In this document: positions 28,285 to 38,364 of the stretch, piece by piece
Position numbering within the stretch: position 1 is the stretch's first letter
Layout of the letters: every line of letters starts with the position of its first letter
Origin: Sphingobacteriales bacterium
GTDB taxonomy: Bacteria > Bacteroidota > Bacteroidia > Chitinophagales > CAIOSU01
Direction of reading: 5' to 3'
Length of the DNA: 64,000 bases
Assembly: GCA_027486795.1 (NCBI GenBank)
Contig: JAIXOI010000037.1
Span: 82,489-146,488, forward strand
Program-made: the position numbers and the translations under genes
The notes under the pieces: generated by a model
What the model was told of the DNA's origin: nothing
The model's input: the letters and a program-made list of their open reading frames with translations, nothing else
The model's database searches: none

Positions 28285-28855
28285 TAGCCATGCTTATTAA
28301 TTGGTCATAAATAGCCTCATCAAATATAGCGATATCGTTTCCAACTTTCCCTAATACTGCTAATTCCCTGCCATCTGAGTTATCCATTATCACCACATTA
28401 TCACAAATCGGCAAATAGATGTCAAACAAGTTCTTCAACCCTCTATAATATCTTCGTTCAATAACATCAGGTGGTATATTATGCCCCCCTTCGCTAACCC
28501 TGTAATGCACGCGCTCTTTGGCCAGTTCCACACTATTAAGCCAAAAAAACAATAAAGACACCGTATAACCTAAAGTTTGGGCCTGTTTAACCCTATGCTG
28601 ATACGTTTTAGTTGCCAAAGTGGTTTCAAAGGCAAAGTCAACCCCTATTCTCATTAGCTCATCAATACGATGTAGCATTATTCTACCAGCCTCAAAAGCC
28701 ACCTGCTCTGGTTGAAACGGTGAAAGACCTTTCGCTATTTCATCAGCATTCACAAACTCTTTACAATTCAATAGCTCGGGCAATATAGCATAGGAGGCAG
28801 TAGTTTTACCTGCTCCATTGCAACCAGCAATTATATATAGGTGTTTATCTGCCAT
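28271..28855 (-). CDS. Zeta-toxin-like P-loop kinase (COG4185)
   Basis: From the ATG at 28855 (a GTG five codons earlier is possible) the product is 194 residues. It has a Walker A IIAGCNGAGKTT at 7-18, FVNADEIAKGLSPF at about 35-48, and FAFETTLAT at about 75-83, all typical of zeta-toxin/COG4185 proteins. True zeta toxins phosphorylate UDP-GlcNAc and are paired with an upstream epsilon antitoxin. Here no epsilon gene lies upstream; instead a 55-residue gene overlaps the 3' end. Whether the protein is toxic is unknown. The unit lies downstream of the M28 peptidase gene on the same strand, separated by a heptamer array. Confidence 0.82.
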   Translation of the reverse strand: MADKHLYIIAGCNGAGKTTASYAILPELLNCKEFVNADEIAKGLSPFQPEQVAFEAGRIMLHRIDELMRIGVDFAFETTLATKTYQHRVKQAQTLGYTVSLLFFWLNSVELAKERVHYRVSEGGHNIPPDVIERRYYRGLKNLFDIYLPICDNVVIMDNSDGRELAVLGKVGNDIAIFDEAIYDQLISMANGQK

Positions 28856-28872
28856 TTTCGGTAACAGCACAA

Positions 28873-28907
28873 AACATCTTGTGTCTAGTGTCTAAAATCA
28901 TGTATCT
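28873..28907. repeat. Heptamer array, nnnnTCT-type
   Basis: Five successive 7-base units end in TCT or TCA: AACATCT, TGTGTCT, AGTGTCT, AAAATCA, TGTATCT. The array fills nearly the whole gap between the M28 stop codon and the zeta-like gene. Confidence 0.5.
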
Positions 28908-28911
28908 ATAA

Positions 28912-29946
28912 TTACAACTCCCCCTTATCCTCCCTAACCACCACCGTCAATACGGTTTGGCCAACGGCTTTGAGGGTAGTGGGGTCGATAACGCTCATGT
29001 CGTCTTGCATGGTGTGCCAGCTGCTATGAAACGTCTGGTAGCCATTGTTCTCTAGGTGAATGATGTCAACGGTAGGGATGCCCTTCAAGGTGTTTACATA
29101 AAAGTGGTCGTCTTGTATCGGTGGACCCATTTCCATCGGAAAGAACGCACCAAAACCCAAGTCATTGGCGGTGCTCCAAACCTTTTGCACTATGCTAGGC
29201 GCATATTGGTTGCTAAACCCTTCAACCCTAAAACGGCTATTGGCGGCACCTACCATATCCAACAAAATGCCATACTTGGCTTGGTAGCCGGGCACATGCG
29301 GGTTTTTACTCCAATATTGGCTACCCAGCGCATAGCTATCGGCTTGTCTTGGGCCTTGCGCAAATTCGGGCTGGCCGTAATCTTCTAGGTCGAACAATAC
29401 TATATCTACTCCAATGTTTACCGGGTTGATTTTCAACAAACGCGCTATCTCAAGCAACACGCCTACTCCACTGCCGCCATCGTTGGCACCGGCTATGGGT
29501 TTTTGGTGGTTGGCGGGGTCCTTGTCTTGGTCGGCAAACGGGCGGGTATCCCAGTGCGCGCATAGCAATATACGGTTGCCTTGCTCTGGGTTAAAGCTGG
29601 CAATAATGTTCGTGAACTTGAGCTGCTTGCCGGTGTAAATTGGCATGGAGCCTTCTTGGCTTATCACCTTATCGGCATAGCCCTCCAGGGTGCTCACTAA
29701 CCAATCGCGGCAAGCACTGTGGGCTTCGCTGCCTGGCACGCGTGGCCCAAAATCGACTTGCTTTTGAACAAAGGCATAGGCACTATCAGCATTAAACTCT
29801 GGCGCTTGGCTTTTGGGTTTGGTGGGGGTAACGGTGGTATTGCCACCATTGCCAGTGCCATTGTCGGCGGGCTTGGTATCGCAAGAGTTGCAGGCCATTA
29901 GGCAACCTAGGCACACCAAAAGGAAATAATAGCGTAAGTGTTCCAT
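28912..29946 (-). CDS. M28 family metallopeptidase / glutaminyl-cyclase-like lipoprotein
   Basis: The 344-residue protein has a lipoprotein signal (LGCLMAC, Cys19), a low-complexity linker (GNGTGNGGNTTVTPTKPK) and the M28 di-zinc fold. Metal and catalytic residues are visible in LLCAHWDTRPFADQ (His, Asp), GANDGGSGVGVLLE (Asp), VLFDLEDYG (Glu), ILLDMVG (Asp) and a late SSWHTMQDD (His). The pattern is closest to glutaminyl-peptide cyclotransferase-like M28 proteins, so N-terminal pyroglutamate formation or aminopeptidase activity are both possible. It lies 5 bases after cysS and is probably cotranscribed. Confidence 0.87.
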   Translation of the reverse strand: MEHLRYYFLLVCLGCLMACNSCDTKPADNGTGNGGNTTVTPTKPKSQAPEFNADSAYAFVQKQVDFGPRVPGSEAHSACRDWLVSTLEGYADKVISQEGSMPIYTGKQLKFTNIIASFNPEQGNRILLCAHWDTRPFADQDKDPANHQKPIAGANDGGSGVGVLLEIARLLKINPVNIGVDIVLFDLEDYGQPEFAQGPRQADSYALGSQYWSKNPHVPGYQAKYGILLDMVGAANSRFRVEGFSNQYAPSIVQKVWSTANDLGFGAFFPMEMGPPIQDDHFYVNTLKGIPTVDIIHLENNGYQTFHSSWHTMQDDMSVIDPTTLKAVGQTVLTVVVREDKGEL

Positions 29947-29951
29947 ACTTA

Positions 29952-31448
29952 TTATAAATGAGACCAGCCAGTACCGTCCTTGCCGTCGTTCAATTGAATT
30001 TTGAGTGCTGCCAGTGCATCGCGAATCTTATCGCTGGTGGCATAGTCTTTCTTCTCCCTGCTTCCTTTTCTAATGTCGATTACCAATTGCATCAAGCCAT
30101 CGGTTACGCCATTATCGCTGGCGGCGTCTTCGTCCTTCAGGCCCAACACTTCTTCCACAAATACCACAAATTTTTCTTTCAGCAAGGCAAATGTATCGGC
30201 TGATAGGGTTTTGGCGGCAATATGTCCGTCTTTAAGGCTATTCAATTTCGCGGTTAGCTCAAACAATGCCGCCAAGGTTTGCGCAGTATTGAAATCATCG
30301 CTCATGTACTCGTCCAGTTGGGCGCAAACCTTTGCTATTTCGGCATCCAAATCGGTGTTTATAAGGCCGGTAGCATCGGGGTAAACCATCATTTTGGCAT
30401 ACTCGTTAGCCGCCATTAATCGGTTATATCCTTTCTCGCTGGCTTGCAGAGCCTCGTTGGTAAAATCCAACGTACTGCGGTAGTGGCTTTGCAAAATAAA
30501 GAAACGGATGGTCATGGGGCTGTAGGCACGCTCCAGCAGCGGGTGAGTACCCGTAAAAAACTGATGCAAATCAATGGCATTGCCCAACGATTTGCCCATC
30601 TTTTGGCCATTTAGGGTAATCATGTTGTTGTGCATCCAATACTTGGCAGGCTCGTGGCCACATGCCGCTACCGATTGCGCAATTTCGCACTCATGATGCG
30701 GAAAAAGCAAATCCATGCCGCCGCCATGTATATCAAAGGTTTCGCCCAAATACTTGCTGCTCATAGCCGAACACTCAATATGCCAGCCTGGGAAACCCTC
30801 GCCCCAAGGGCTCGGCCAGCGCATGATGTGCTGTGGCTCGGCCTTTTTCCATAGGGCAAAGTCGGCTTTGTTGCGTTTAATATCCTGTCCCTCCAAGCTG
30901 CGCTCGCTGGCTTGCAAATCTTCCAACACACGGCCCGAAAGCTTACCATAGTGATGCTGCTCATTATACTTCATTACATCAAAATAAACCGAACCTTCTA
31001 CCTCATATGCCAAACCAGCATTCATGATGGTTTGGGTCATTTTTAGTTGCTCAATGATATGGCCCGATGCCTGTGGCTCAATGCTAGGTGGCAGGGTGTT
31101 GAGCGCACCGATGTATTCGTGATACTTATTGGCGTAATGCTGCGCCACTTCCATGGGCTCTAACTGCTCTAGGCGGGCTTTTTTGGCAATTTTATCTTCA
31201 CCCTCGTCGGCATCATTTACTAAATGGCCCACATCGGTTATGTTGCGCACATAGCGAACTTTGTAGCCTTTGTGGCGCAAGTAGCGCACCACCACATCAA
31301 AGGTAAGGGCGGAACGGGCGTGGCCCAAATGCGGCTCGCCATATACGGTAGGCCCGCACAAGTATAAACCCACAAATGGTGGTTTAATGGGCTTAAATTC
31401 CTCTTTCTGCCTGCTAAGGCTATTGTAGATGTAAATTCCCGTGCTCAT
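29952..31448 (-). CDS. cysS: Cysteinyl-tRNA synthetase
   Basis: It charges tRNA-Cys. The 498-residue class I enzyme shows the zinc/HIGH region [19 protein letters not shown], zinc ligands in WHIECSAM and HHECEIAQS, and the second signature [10 protein letters not shown]. The usual KMSKS reads KMGKS here, a tolerated variant. It is followed by the M28 peptidase gene after 5 bases; upstream is a 238-base gap holding a REP-like element. Confidence 0.95.
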   Translation of the reverse strand: MSTGIYIYNSLSRQKEEFKPIKPPFVGLYLCGPTVYGEPHLGHARSALTFDVVVRYLRHKGYKVRYVRNITDVGHLVNDADEGEDKIAKKARLEQLEPMEVAQHYANKYHEYIGALNTLPPSIEPQASGHIIEQLKMTQTIMNAGLAYEVEGSVYFDVMKYNEQHHYGKLSGRVLEDLQASERSLEGQDIKRNKADFALWKKAEPQHIMRWPSPWGEGFPGWHIECSAMSSKYLGETFDIHGGGMDLLFPHHECEIAQSVAACGHEPAKYWMHNNMITLNGQKMGKSLGNAIDLHQFFTGTHPLLERAYSPMTIRFFILQSHYRSTLDFTNEALQASEKGYNRLMAANEYAKMMVYPDATGLINTDLDAEIAKVCAQLDEYMSDDFNTAQTLAALFELTAKLNSLKDGHIAAKTLSADTFALLKEKFVVFVEEVLGLKDEDAASDNGVTDGLMQLVIDIRKGSREKKDYATSDKIRDALAALKIQLNDGKDGTGWSHL

Positions 31449-31558
31449 AGCCCATAAAGATAAGCAAGGTTTTGCACCTAGCGGCGAAGTAGGTGGATGA
31501 TTTTAATATGTTTAGCTGATGGGTGGGGGCAGTGCGGAGGTAAGCAATCATGTTTCGC

Positions 31559-31604
31559 ACGTCGGGCGGCGCCCGACGTTAATAGTATGGTGCCCCTTTG
31601 GGGC
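31559..31604. repeat. REP-like double hairpin, copy 1
   Basis: ACGTCGGGC/GCCCGACGT forms a 9-bp stem with a GGC loop (31559-31579), followed 12 bases later by GCCCC-TTT-GGGGC (31592-31604). A second copy with the same two hairpins and similar linker lies at 56897-56942, so this is a dispersed family and not a simple terminator. It lies between cysS and the dienoyl-CoA reductase homologue, both on the minus strand. Confidence 0.75.
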
Positions 31605-31686
31605 GAACCCAATTATCTACAAACATATTATCGCTACGCGACTTTAAGCCATTCCAAATTGTGGCACGAAAACAACCTAACAAATC

Positions 31687-33753
<2,067 letters not shown>

Positions 33754-33768
33754 TCACTAACAAGCGTA

Positions 33769-33776
33769 CAAATATA
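33769..33776 (-). promoter_or_regulatory. Candidate -7 box of the dienoyl-CoA reductase homologue
   Basis: TATATTTG on the minus strand matches TAnnTTTG, 46 bases before the ATG. No TTG lies at the -33 distance. Confidence 0.35.
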
Positions 33777-33860
33777 ATGTTCTGTTTTTTAATCGCTTGA
33801 CCGAGGGTAGATAACGGGTGGTGGGGGGAGTTTAAAGCCTAAAATTGTTTAATTGAAAAG

Positions 33861-34967
33861 CTAGGCAATATCTAACAACCCATAACTGGTACTCCTGCTG
33901 CCGCCTGCTTCTTTTTCCAATACACCCTGCTCAATCAAATCATTAACATCCCTAAGGGCGGTGTCTTGTGAGCATTTGGCAATTTTGGCCCATTTAGCGG
34001 TGGTCAACTTACCCTCAAAACCATCCAGCACCTTGTTAAGCATCAATATTTGGCGTTCATTAAGGTTCTTGGTTTTAAAATGCTCCCAATACTTGGCTTT
34101 TCGCAATACACCACTAAGGGTGTTGGATGCGGCAAGCAACGCTTGCTCAAGGCAGTTGAGGAACCACTCTATCCAATCAGTAACATCCAATGTGCCCTTT
34201 TGGGTTTGCTCCAATATTTCATAATAACCCTTACGCTCTATCCGTATCTGCGCCGACATGCTATAAAACCTTTGCGCCATGCCGTCGGCGCGGGCAAGTT
34301 GCATATCGGCAATGGTTCTCGATATGCGGCCATTGCCATCGTCAAATGGGTGGATGGTAACCAACCATAAATGAGCTATGGCTGCTTTTATAACCCCATC
34401 CGTTCCGGTATCGTTATTAAACCAATCCAAAAACAATCGCATCTCTTGGGGCAATCTATCAGCTGCGGGCGCTTCAAAGTGTACCATTTCCCTGCCCATT
34501 GCACCAGAAACCACTTGCATGGGGTCGTTTGGGGCATTGTTTCGCCAACCACCTACCACAATTTTATACATCCCACTCCTTCCCGCAGGAAACATGGCCG
34601 CATGCCAACCATACAGCCGCTCATCGGTAAGTGGCTTATTATATTGCTGGGTGGCATCCAGCATCATATCCACTATGCCCTCCACATGCCTATCGGCAGG
34701 CACCAGCCCAGCAATGTCCATACCTAGCCTACGGGCAATAGATGAACGTACCTGGTGTGAGTCCAATAGCTCCCCTTCTATTTCGTTCGATTTTAGTACG
34801 TCCAACGTTAAATTCTCCAGCACCGCCTCCGTTTGCAACGGAAAGCCTAAACTCTCCATACGACCTATTAAACGGCCCTGAAGGTTACGCACTTTGGCGA
34901 GCAAATCGGTGAGTTTTTCTTTATCCCAAACAAAGTTGGGCCAGTTGCTAAGTTGATGGATATACAT
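33861..34967 (-). CDS. DUF4172-Fic family protein with C-terminal winged helix
   Basis: From the ATG at 34967 the protein has 368 residues. The N-terminal DUF4172 region starts MYIHQLSNWPNF and contains the class II inhibitory motif S-x-x-x-E-G (Ser60, Glu64, Gly65). The Fic core carries HPFDDGNGRISR with the catalytic His206, complete for AMP transfer. The last 45 residues resemble a winged helix (TAKWAKIAKCSQDTALRDV). The class is known for self-inhibited AMPylation; targets are unknown. The GTG at 34979 lies inside a palindromic array, so ATG is preferred. The adjoining array and the DNA-binding end suggest autoregulation. Confidence 0.87.
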   Translation of the reverse strand: MYIHQLSNWPNFVWDKEKLTDLLAKVRNLQGRLIGRMESLGFPLQTEAVLENLTLDVLKSNEIEGELLDSHQVRSSIARRLGMDIAGLVPADRHVEGIVDMMLDATQQYNKPLTDERLYGWHAAMFPAGRSGMYKIVVGGWRNNAPNDPMQVVSGAMGREMVHFEAPAADRLPQEMRLFLDWFNNDTGTDGVIKAAIAHLWLVTIHPFDDGNGRISRTIADMQLARADGMAQRFYSMSAQIRIERKGYYEILEQTQKGTLDVTDWIEWFLNCLEQALLAASNTLSGVLRKAKYWEHFKTKNLNERQILMLNKVLDGFEGKLTTAKWAKIAKCSQDTALRDVNDLIEQGVLEKEAGGSRSTSYGLLDIA

Positions 34968-35066
34968 TATTCGCCGCACATTTTGCGGTGAATATCGGTA
35001 CTATTCACCGCAAAAGCAAATTATTCACCGCACATTCTGCGGCGAATAGCAGCCTTATTCGCCGCA
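34968..35066. repeat. 54-base tandem palindromic array at the Fic start
   Basis: The 11-mer TATTCRCCGCA occurs four times in one orientation (34968, 35002, 35022, 35056) and twice inverted (34984, 35038). It is organised as a unit of one palindrome (two 11-bp arms around CATTT or CATTC) plus one half-site, repeated after exactly 54 bases. The first palindrome touches the Fic ATG. The two palindromes carry the G/A difference on opposite arms. It looks like an operator for a dimeric regulator, most simply the Fic protein's own winged helix. Confidence 0.75.
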
Positions 35067-35102
35067 GAAGGCCTTAAAGACGAACCAAAAGGCCAAAAAC
35101 AA

Positions 35103-35134
35103 AAAACCCTTGAAGACAATGCCTTCAAGGGTTT
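35103..35134 (-). terminator. Terminator of tRNA-Phe
   Basis: AAACCCTTGAAG and CTTCAAGGGTTT form a 12-bp perfect stem with a 7-base loop. On the minus strand it starts a few bases after the tRNA and is followed by TTTTGTTTTTGG. Confidence 0.85.
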
Positions 35135-35137
35135 GTG

Positions 35138-35210
35138 TGGTGCGAGACGGGATCGAACCGCCGACACAGGGATTTTCAATCCCTTGCTCTACCATCTGAG
35201 CTACCGCACC
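35138..35210 (-). tRNA. tRNA-Phe (GAA)
   Basis: The minus strand folds into a standard 73-base cloverleaf: acceptor GGTGCGG/TCGCACC with a G-T pair at its foot, D arm GCTC/GAGC, anticodon stem AGGGA/TCCCT with loop TTGAAAA (anticodon GAA), and T arm GGCGG/CCGTC with TTCGATC. CCA is not encoded. A strong hairpin terminator follows. It is the only tRNA in the window. Confidence 0.95.
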
Positions 35211-35269
35211 ATCTCGTTAAGAGTGCACGAAGGTAAATCGTTTTTGGCGTATTTGCAATTATCACGCTA

Positions 35270-37549
35270 TTAATTTGTTTTTAGCCCACTGCGCGAGTAT
35301 ATAAAGTAGTTGTTGTACAGCACGGTATCAGAATGGGCGGTTAGCTTATAGGCCGCTGCTTGCAATGGTTGAATCATCAATTGATCGGCTGTTTGGTAAT
35401 GACCTTTGAGCAACAAATCCAATTTGGCTGGGGCTTTGGTTGGGTTAAGCTTTACCGATACTCGCAACCACCCATTGTAGGCATCCCAAAACTTACTAGG
35501 GTTTAGGTAAATACTTTGCTCCGTTCCCCCGCCCGAAAGCATGCCAAACACCTCGCCCATGCCCCAGAATTTAGGGTCAATTTTTATCCAAAAACTGGCC
35601 TCCAGGGTATCTTCGCTTGCTGCAACATCCAAGCCCTTAGCCATCCAAATAGTATCGTTTACTGAGGTTAGGCCACCCGATTGAAACATACCTAACTGGT
35701 TTGGCTGGTCGTTAAAGTCTTGCTCGTAGTAATAACCCGCTTGACTCACCAGCAGTTCGCCTTGAATTGTAAGAGAGTCTTTTACTCCTTCAAACTGCGC
35801 GTAATAGTCCTCACCCTTAGGTTGTAAAGCAGTAACTGGCAAGTTGTAAAAAGAAGTATTACCAACGGTAAAGAGTAGTTCGGCAGCTTGCAGCATGGTT
35901 TGTTCGCCACTGCTCAGTTCTGCTCCGTTATATATCAATAGAAATGGCCGGTTATCGCCATTTAAATCGGCTATATATGCGCGCTCAATAGTTGGTGCGG
36001 CAAACAACTGCCATACCTTCGCTGTTTGCGAAAGCGAGGTGCGCGACATGTTGCAGCCCACCATAGGCAGGTGCAACTGAAAAGAAGTTTGTATACACCT
36101 GTAAAACAGCCCACCATCAACATTGGTACCCAGCTTTTCGGAGCCAGCCATAAAAAACGGCAACGGCATAATGGCTTGGTACTTATTGTTCAGTAAGTCA
36201 TGTTTTGAAAGGTCTTCTGCTGAAATTATATCGGTAAGCAGGTCTTTTGCAGTACCATACTTATAGTTTTCGGCAATTGTTTTTTGTATCGGGCGCAAAA
36301 ACAATTGCACCTCGTAACCCCATATGCAAAGGGCCATTAACAATATATAGGTGCCAACTTTCCGGGCCTTTTTTATGCCCAAATACCGATACAATTGGTA
36401 TAAGGTAAAAGCGCTCAAAGTAGCGTAAACGTAATAAAACACCCAGGCAAAGCGACCCAACGAGCGAAACTGCTTTACGCCATCGGGCAGCCAATCGAGT
36501 AGCAGTATAATCGGAAACCCTGTAGAAAACAACATGATGATAACCGATGGCCAAACGGCTGTTTGCAATGGGGCGGGCAGCACCAACCTGCCAATGGCCC
36601 TAAACCGATACTTGGCAACGTAGCCCGAAAACTTGAACAAGAAGAACCCGATAATGGGCAATCCCAAAAAGCCTACGTAGGCGATGCCTTCCCAGTTGGC
36701 GTTTTTGCCGAAAATTAGTGGCTTATACGAGGGCAAAAATAGGCTTTGGAAATTGGCCTTATAGCCCCCAATACCGTATGGTATGGCAACGCGGTCTGCT
36801 ACATCGCTGCTACTTGCTAGCCATAACTGAAACACCATAAACGATACCCCAACCGCCACCACAATGGCACCAGCACGCAACATATAGCTGCGCCACTGTT
36901 TCAAATTCAATAGAAAACCAAATGCCGCTAAAAGCCCTGCAAACATGCCACACACAAACAGGTAGTACACGTGCAAAAACTCAAGCGAAATGAGCGAAAC
37001 GGCAAGCAATGCAGCCCAAAGTAGGTAATACTTTCGAGTAAGGGTATAGTGGCTCAATAGCCAAACTAATGGTACTGCAAAAGCGTAGCTTAACCCATAA
37101 TGCCCCTGAAACCTCATTATTTGTGGCGACATGAGGGTTATTAAAACAGCTACACCCAGCGCAAACACCCACGGCAGGTTGTTGGCCCTGAGCAATAGAT
37201 ACATAAAAAGGGCACAGAGCACTAAGCTTACCACCATGGCTAGGTTGAGCACCGCCACCACTTGGTAGCCAGTAAGTGCACCAACGTGGCTATGATACCA
37301 CTGCACGGCGGAGGCAAGCAGCGGTTGCGCATCGGCAAAAACATAGTTGTCGCCATAAGGGTAAAGCATGCCCGTAAAATGTGCCGAGCTATCGTGTAGG
37401 GAATACCAAATAGGTGTATAGTAGTTCTTTATACCATCTCCACCATTGCTTACAAGCGTATCGCCGGGGTGCTGCCATAGCGTAGTAAAAGCCAAAAACG
37501 AGCTTAGCCAGCATACCAGTAAAACTATTACAATGCGATACTTGGCCAT
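35270..37549 (-). CDS. Large membrane protein, GT-C-like, with extracytoplasmic C-terminal domain
   Basis: The 759-residue protein has about 12-13 hydrophobic segments in the first 420 residues, then a soluble beta-rich region. It is clearly related to the product of the gene at 38365. Shared points are an acidic first loop (GGDGIKNYYTPIWY), YPYGDNYVFADAQPLLA, PQIMRFQGHYGLSYA, FRSLGRFAWVFYY, IMPLPFFMAGSEK and a late GCNMSRTSL. Acidic residues in the first outer loop and many membrane passes recall GT-C lipid-linked sugar transferases, but I cannot name a family. The C-terminal 250 residues have no counterpart in the paralogue. The neighbour is a family 2 glycosyltransferase. Confidence 0.7.
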   Translation of the reverse strand: MAKYRIVIVLLVCWLSSFLAFTTLWQHPGDTLVSNGGDGIKNYYTPIWYSLHDSSAHFTGMLYPYGDNYVFADAQPLLASAVQWYHSHVGALTGYQVVAVLNLAMVVSLVLCALFMYLLLRANNLPWVFALGVAVLITLMSPQIMRFQGHYGLSYAFAVPLVWLLSHYTLTRKYYLLWAALLAVSLISLEFLHVYYLFVCGMFAGLLAAFGFLLNLKQWRSYMLRAGAIVVAVGVSFMVFQLWLASSSDVADRVAIPYGIGGYKANFQSLFLPSYKPLIFGKNANWEGIAYVGFLGLPIIGFFLFKFSGYVAKYRFRAIGRLVLPAPLQTAVWPSVIIMLFSTGFPIILLLDWLPDGVKQFRSLGRFAWVFYYVYATLSAFTLYQLYRYLGIKKARKVGTYILLMALCIWGYEVQLFLRPIQKTIAENYKYGTAKDLLTDIISAEDLSKHDLLNNKYQAIMPLPFFMAGSEKLGTNVDGGLFYRCIQTSFQLHLPMVGCNMSRTSLSQTAKVWQLFAAPTIERAYIADLNGDNRPFLLIYNGAELSSGEQTMLQAAELLFTVGNTSFYNLPVTALQPKGEDYYAQFEGVKDSLTIQGELLVSQAGYYYEQDFNDQPNQLGMFQSGGLTSVNDTIWMAKGLDVAASEDTLEASFWIKIDPKFWGMGEVFGMLSGGGTEQSIYLNPSKFWDAYNGWLRVSVKLNPTKAPAKLDLLLKGHYQTADQLMIQPLQAAAYKLTAHSDTVLYNNYFIYSRSGLKTN

Positions 37550-37607
37550 ACGCCTGCGGGAGATATTGAATTATTGATTTCCGCTAAATTCGGCACTTAT
37601 TGCCACA

Positions 37608-38318
37608 TTACCGCAAAAACAGTATTCTTAAAAAATTTAGGCCCTCGGTAGCAAGCACCCGCCAGTTCATGTGAGAAAATACCACGCCATCCCGTAAGTG
37701 CACCGGCTGGCAGTATATTTTCAGTTTTTGGCGCGCCGAAAGGTAAATAAACTCCATGTCGAACAAGTAGCGCTTAATGGTAGTTTGCAAAAACACGGCC
37801 TTGCCCTTTTCATTAAAGCCCTTAATGCCTGCTTGGGTATCGGTGGTAGGTATGCGCATAAAAAGTTTGATAAAAAACCGCAGCACCTTTGATATGGCTC
37901 TTCGAGCAGGCGGTACTTTATCGTAATAGCTCATAGGCCTAACGCCTATTGCTACATCATTGCTACCTGACACTAACTGGCTATAAATAGCCAAAAGACT
38001 TTCCTGTTGATATGGGAAATCAATATCGGTGTAGATAACGATAGGGGCTGTAGTCTTGTCCACGCCCACACGCAGGGCATTGCCTTTGCCTTGGTTGGGT
38101 TGGTAAGGGAGGTAAACCAGGCTCGGGATTTGTTGCTTAATGAGGGCTATATCGGAATCAACGTGCTGGCTGGTTGAGCCATCGTTTACAATATACAGTC
38201 CGATTTGTACTTCATTCACCTGCTGTTTTATACTTGCATAAGCAGTTATTATCTGCTCTACCCAACCCTTTTGAGGATTGTAGCATGGCAAAACTATATC
38301 AAAATCGACCTTTTTCAT
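37608..38318 (-). CDS. Family 2 glycosyltransferase, polyprenyl-phosphate type
   Basis: From the ATG at 38318 (MKKVDFDIVLPCYNPQKGW) the protein has 236 residues. It has the GT-A features VVLPCYN, NDGSTS, LPYQPNQGKGNALRVGV and the acidic metal motif IVIYTDIDFPYQ, then RRAISKVLRFFIKLFM and DTQAGIKGFN typical of dolichyl-phosphate-mannose or glucose synthases. It lacks C-terminal membrane helices. It probably makes a lipid-linked sugar donor, which would suit the two flanking GT-C-like proteins. The frame is open 13 codons further upstream, but that extension is not conserved in type. Confidence 0.85.
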   Translation of the reverse strand: MKKVDFDIVLPCYNPQKGWVEQIITAYASIKQQVNEVQIGLYIVNDGSTSQHVDSDIALIKQQIPSLVYLPYQPNQGKGNALRVGVDKTTAPIVIYTDIDFPYQQESLLAIYSQLVSGSNDVAIGVRPMSYYDKVPPARRAISKVLRFFIKLFMRIPTTDTQAGIKGFNEKGKAVFLQTTIKRYLFDMEFIYLSARQKLKIYCQPVHLRDGVVFSHMNWRVLATEGLNFLRILFLR

Positions 38319-38364
38319 CTTAGGAATGCTAACATAAGTTTTTTTCGAGAAAAACACCCACTAG

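Noticed and set aside
29952..31448. KMGKS in place of KMSKS as a sign of a defective cysteinyl-tRNA synthetase
   Set aside because: All zinc ligands and the HIGH motif are intact and length is normal; Gly at this place is a tolerated variant.
35138..35210. tRNA-Phe as attachment site of an integrated element with the Fic gene
   Set aside because: No integrase gene and no repeat of the tRNA 3' end were seen nearby.
38319..38357. Longer N-terminus of the family 2 glycosyltransferase
   Set aside because: The 13 extra residues precede the canonical start of the fold (FDIVLPCYN) and the internal ATG is well placed.
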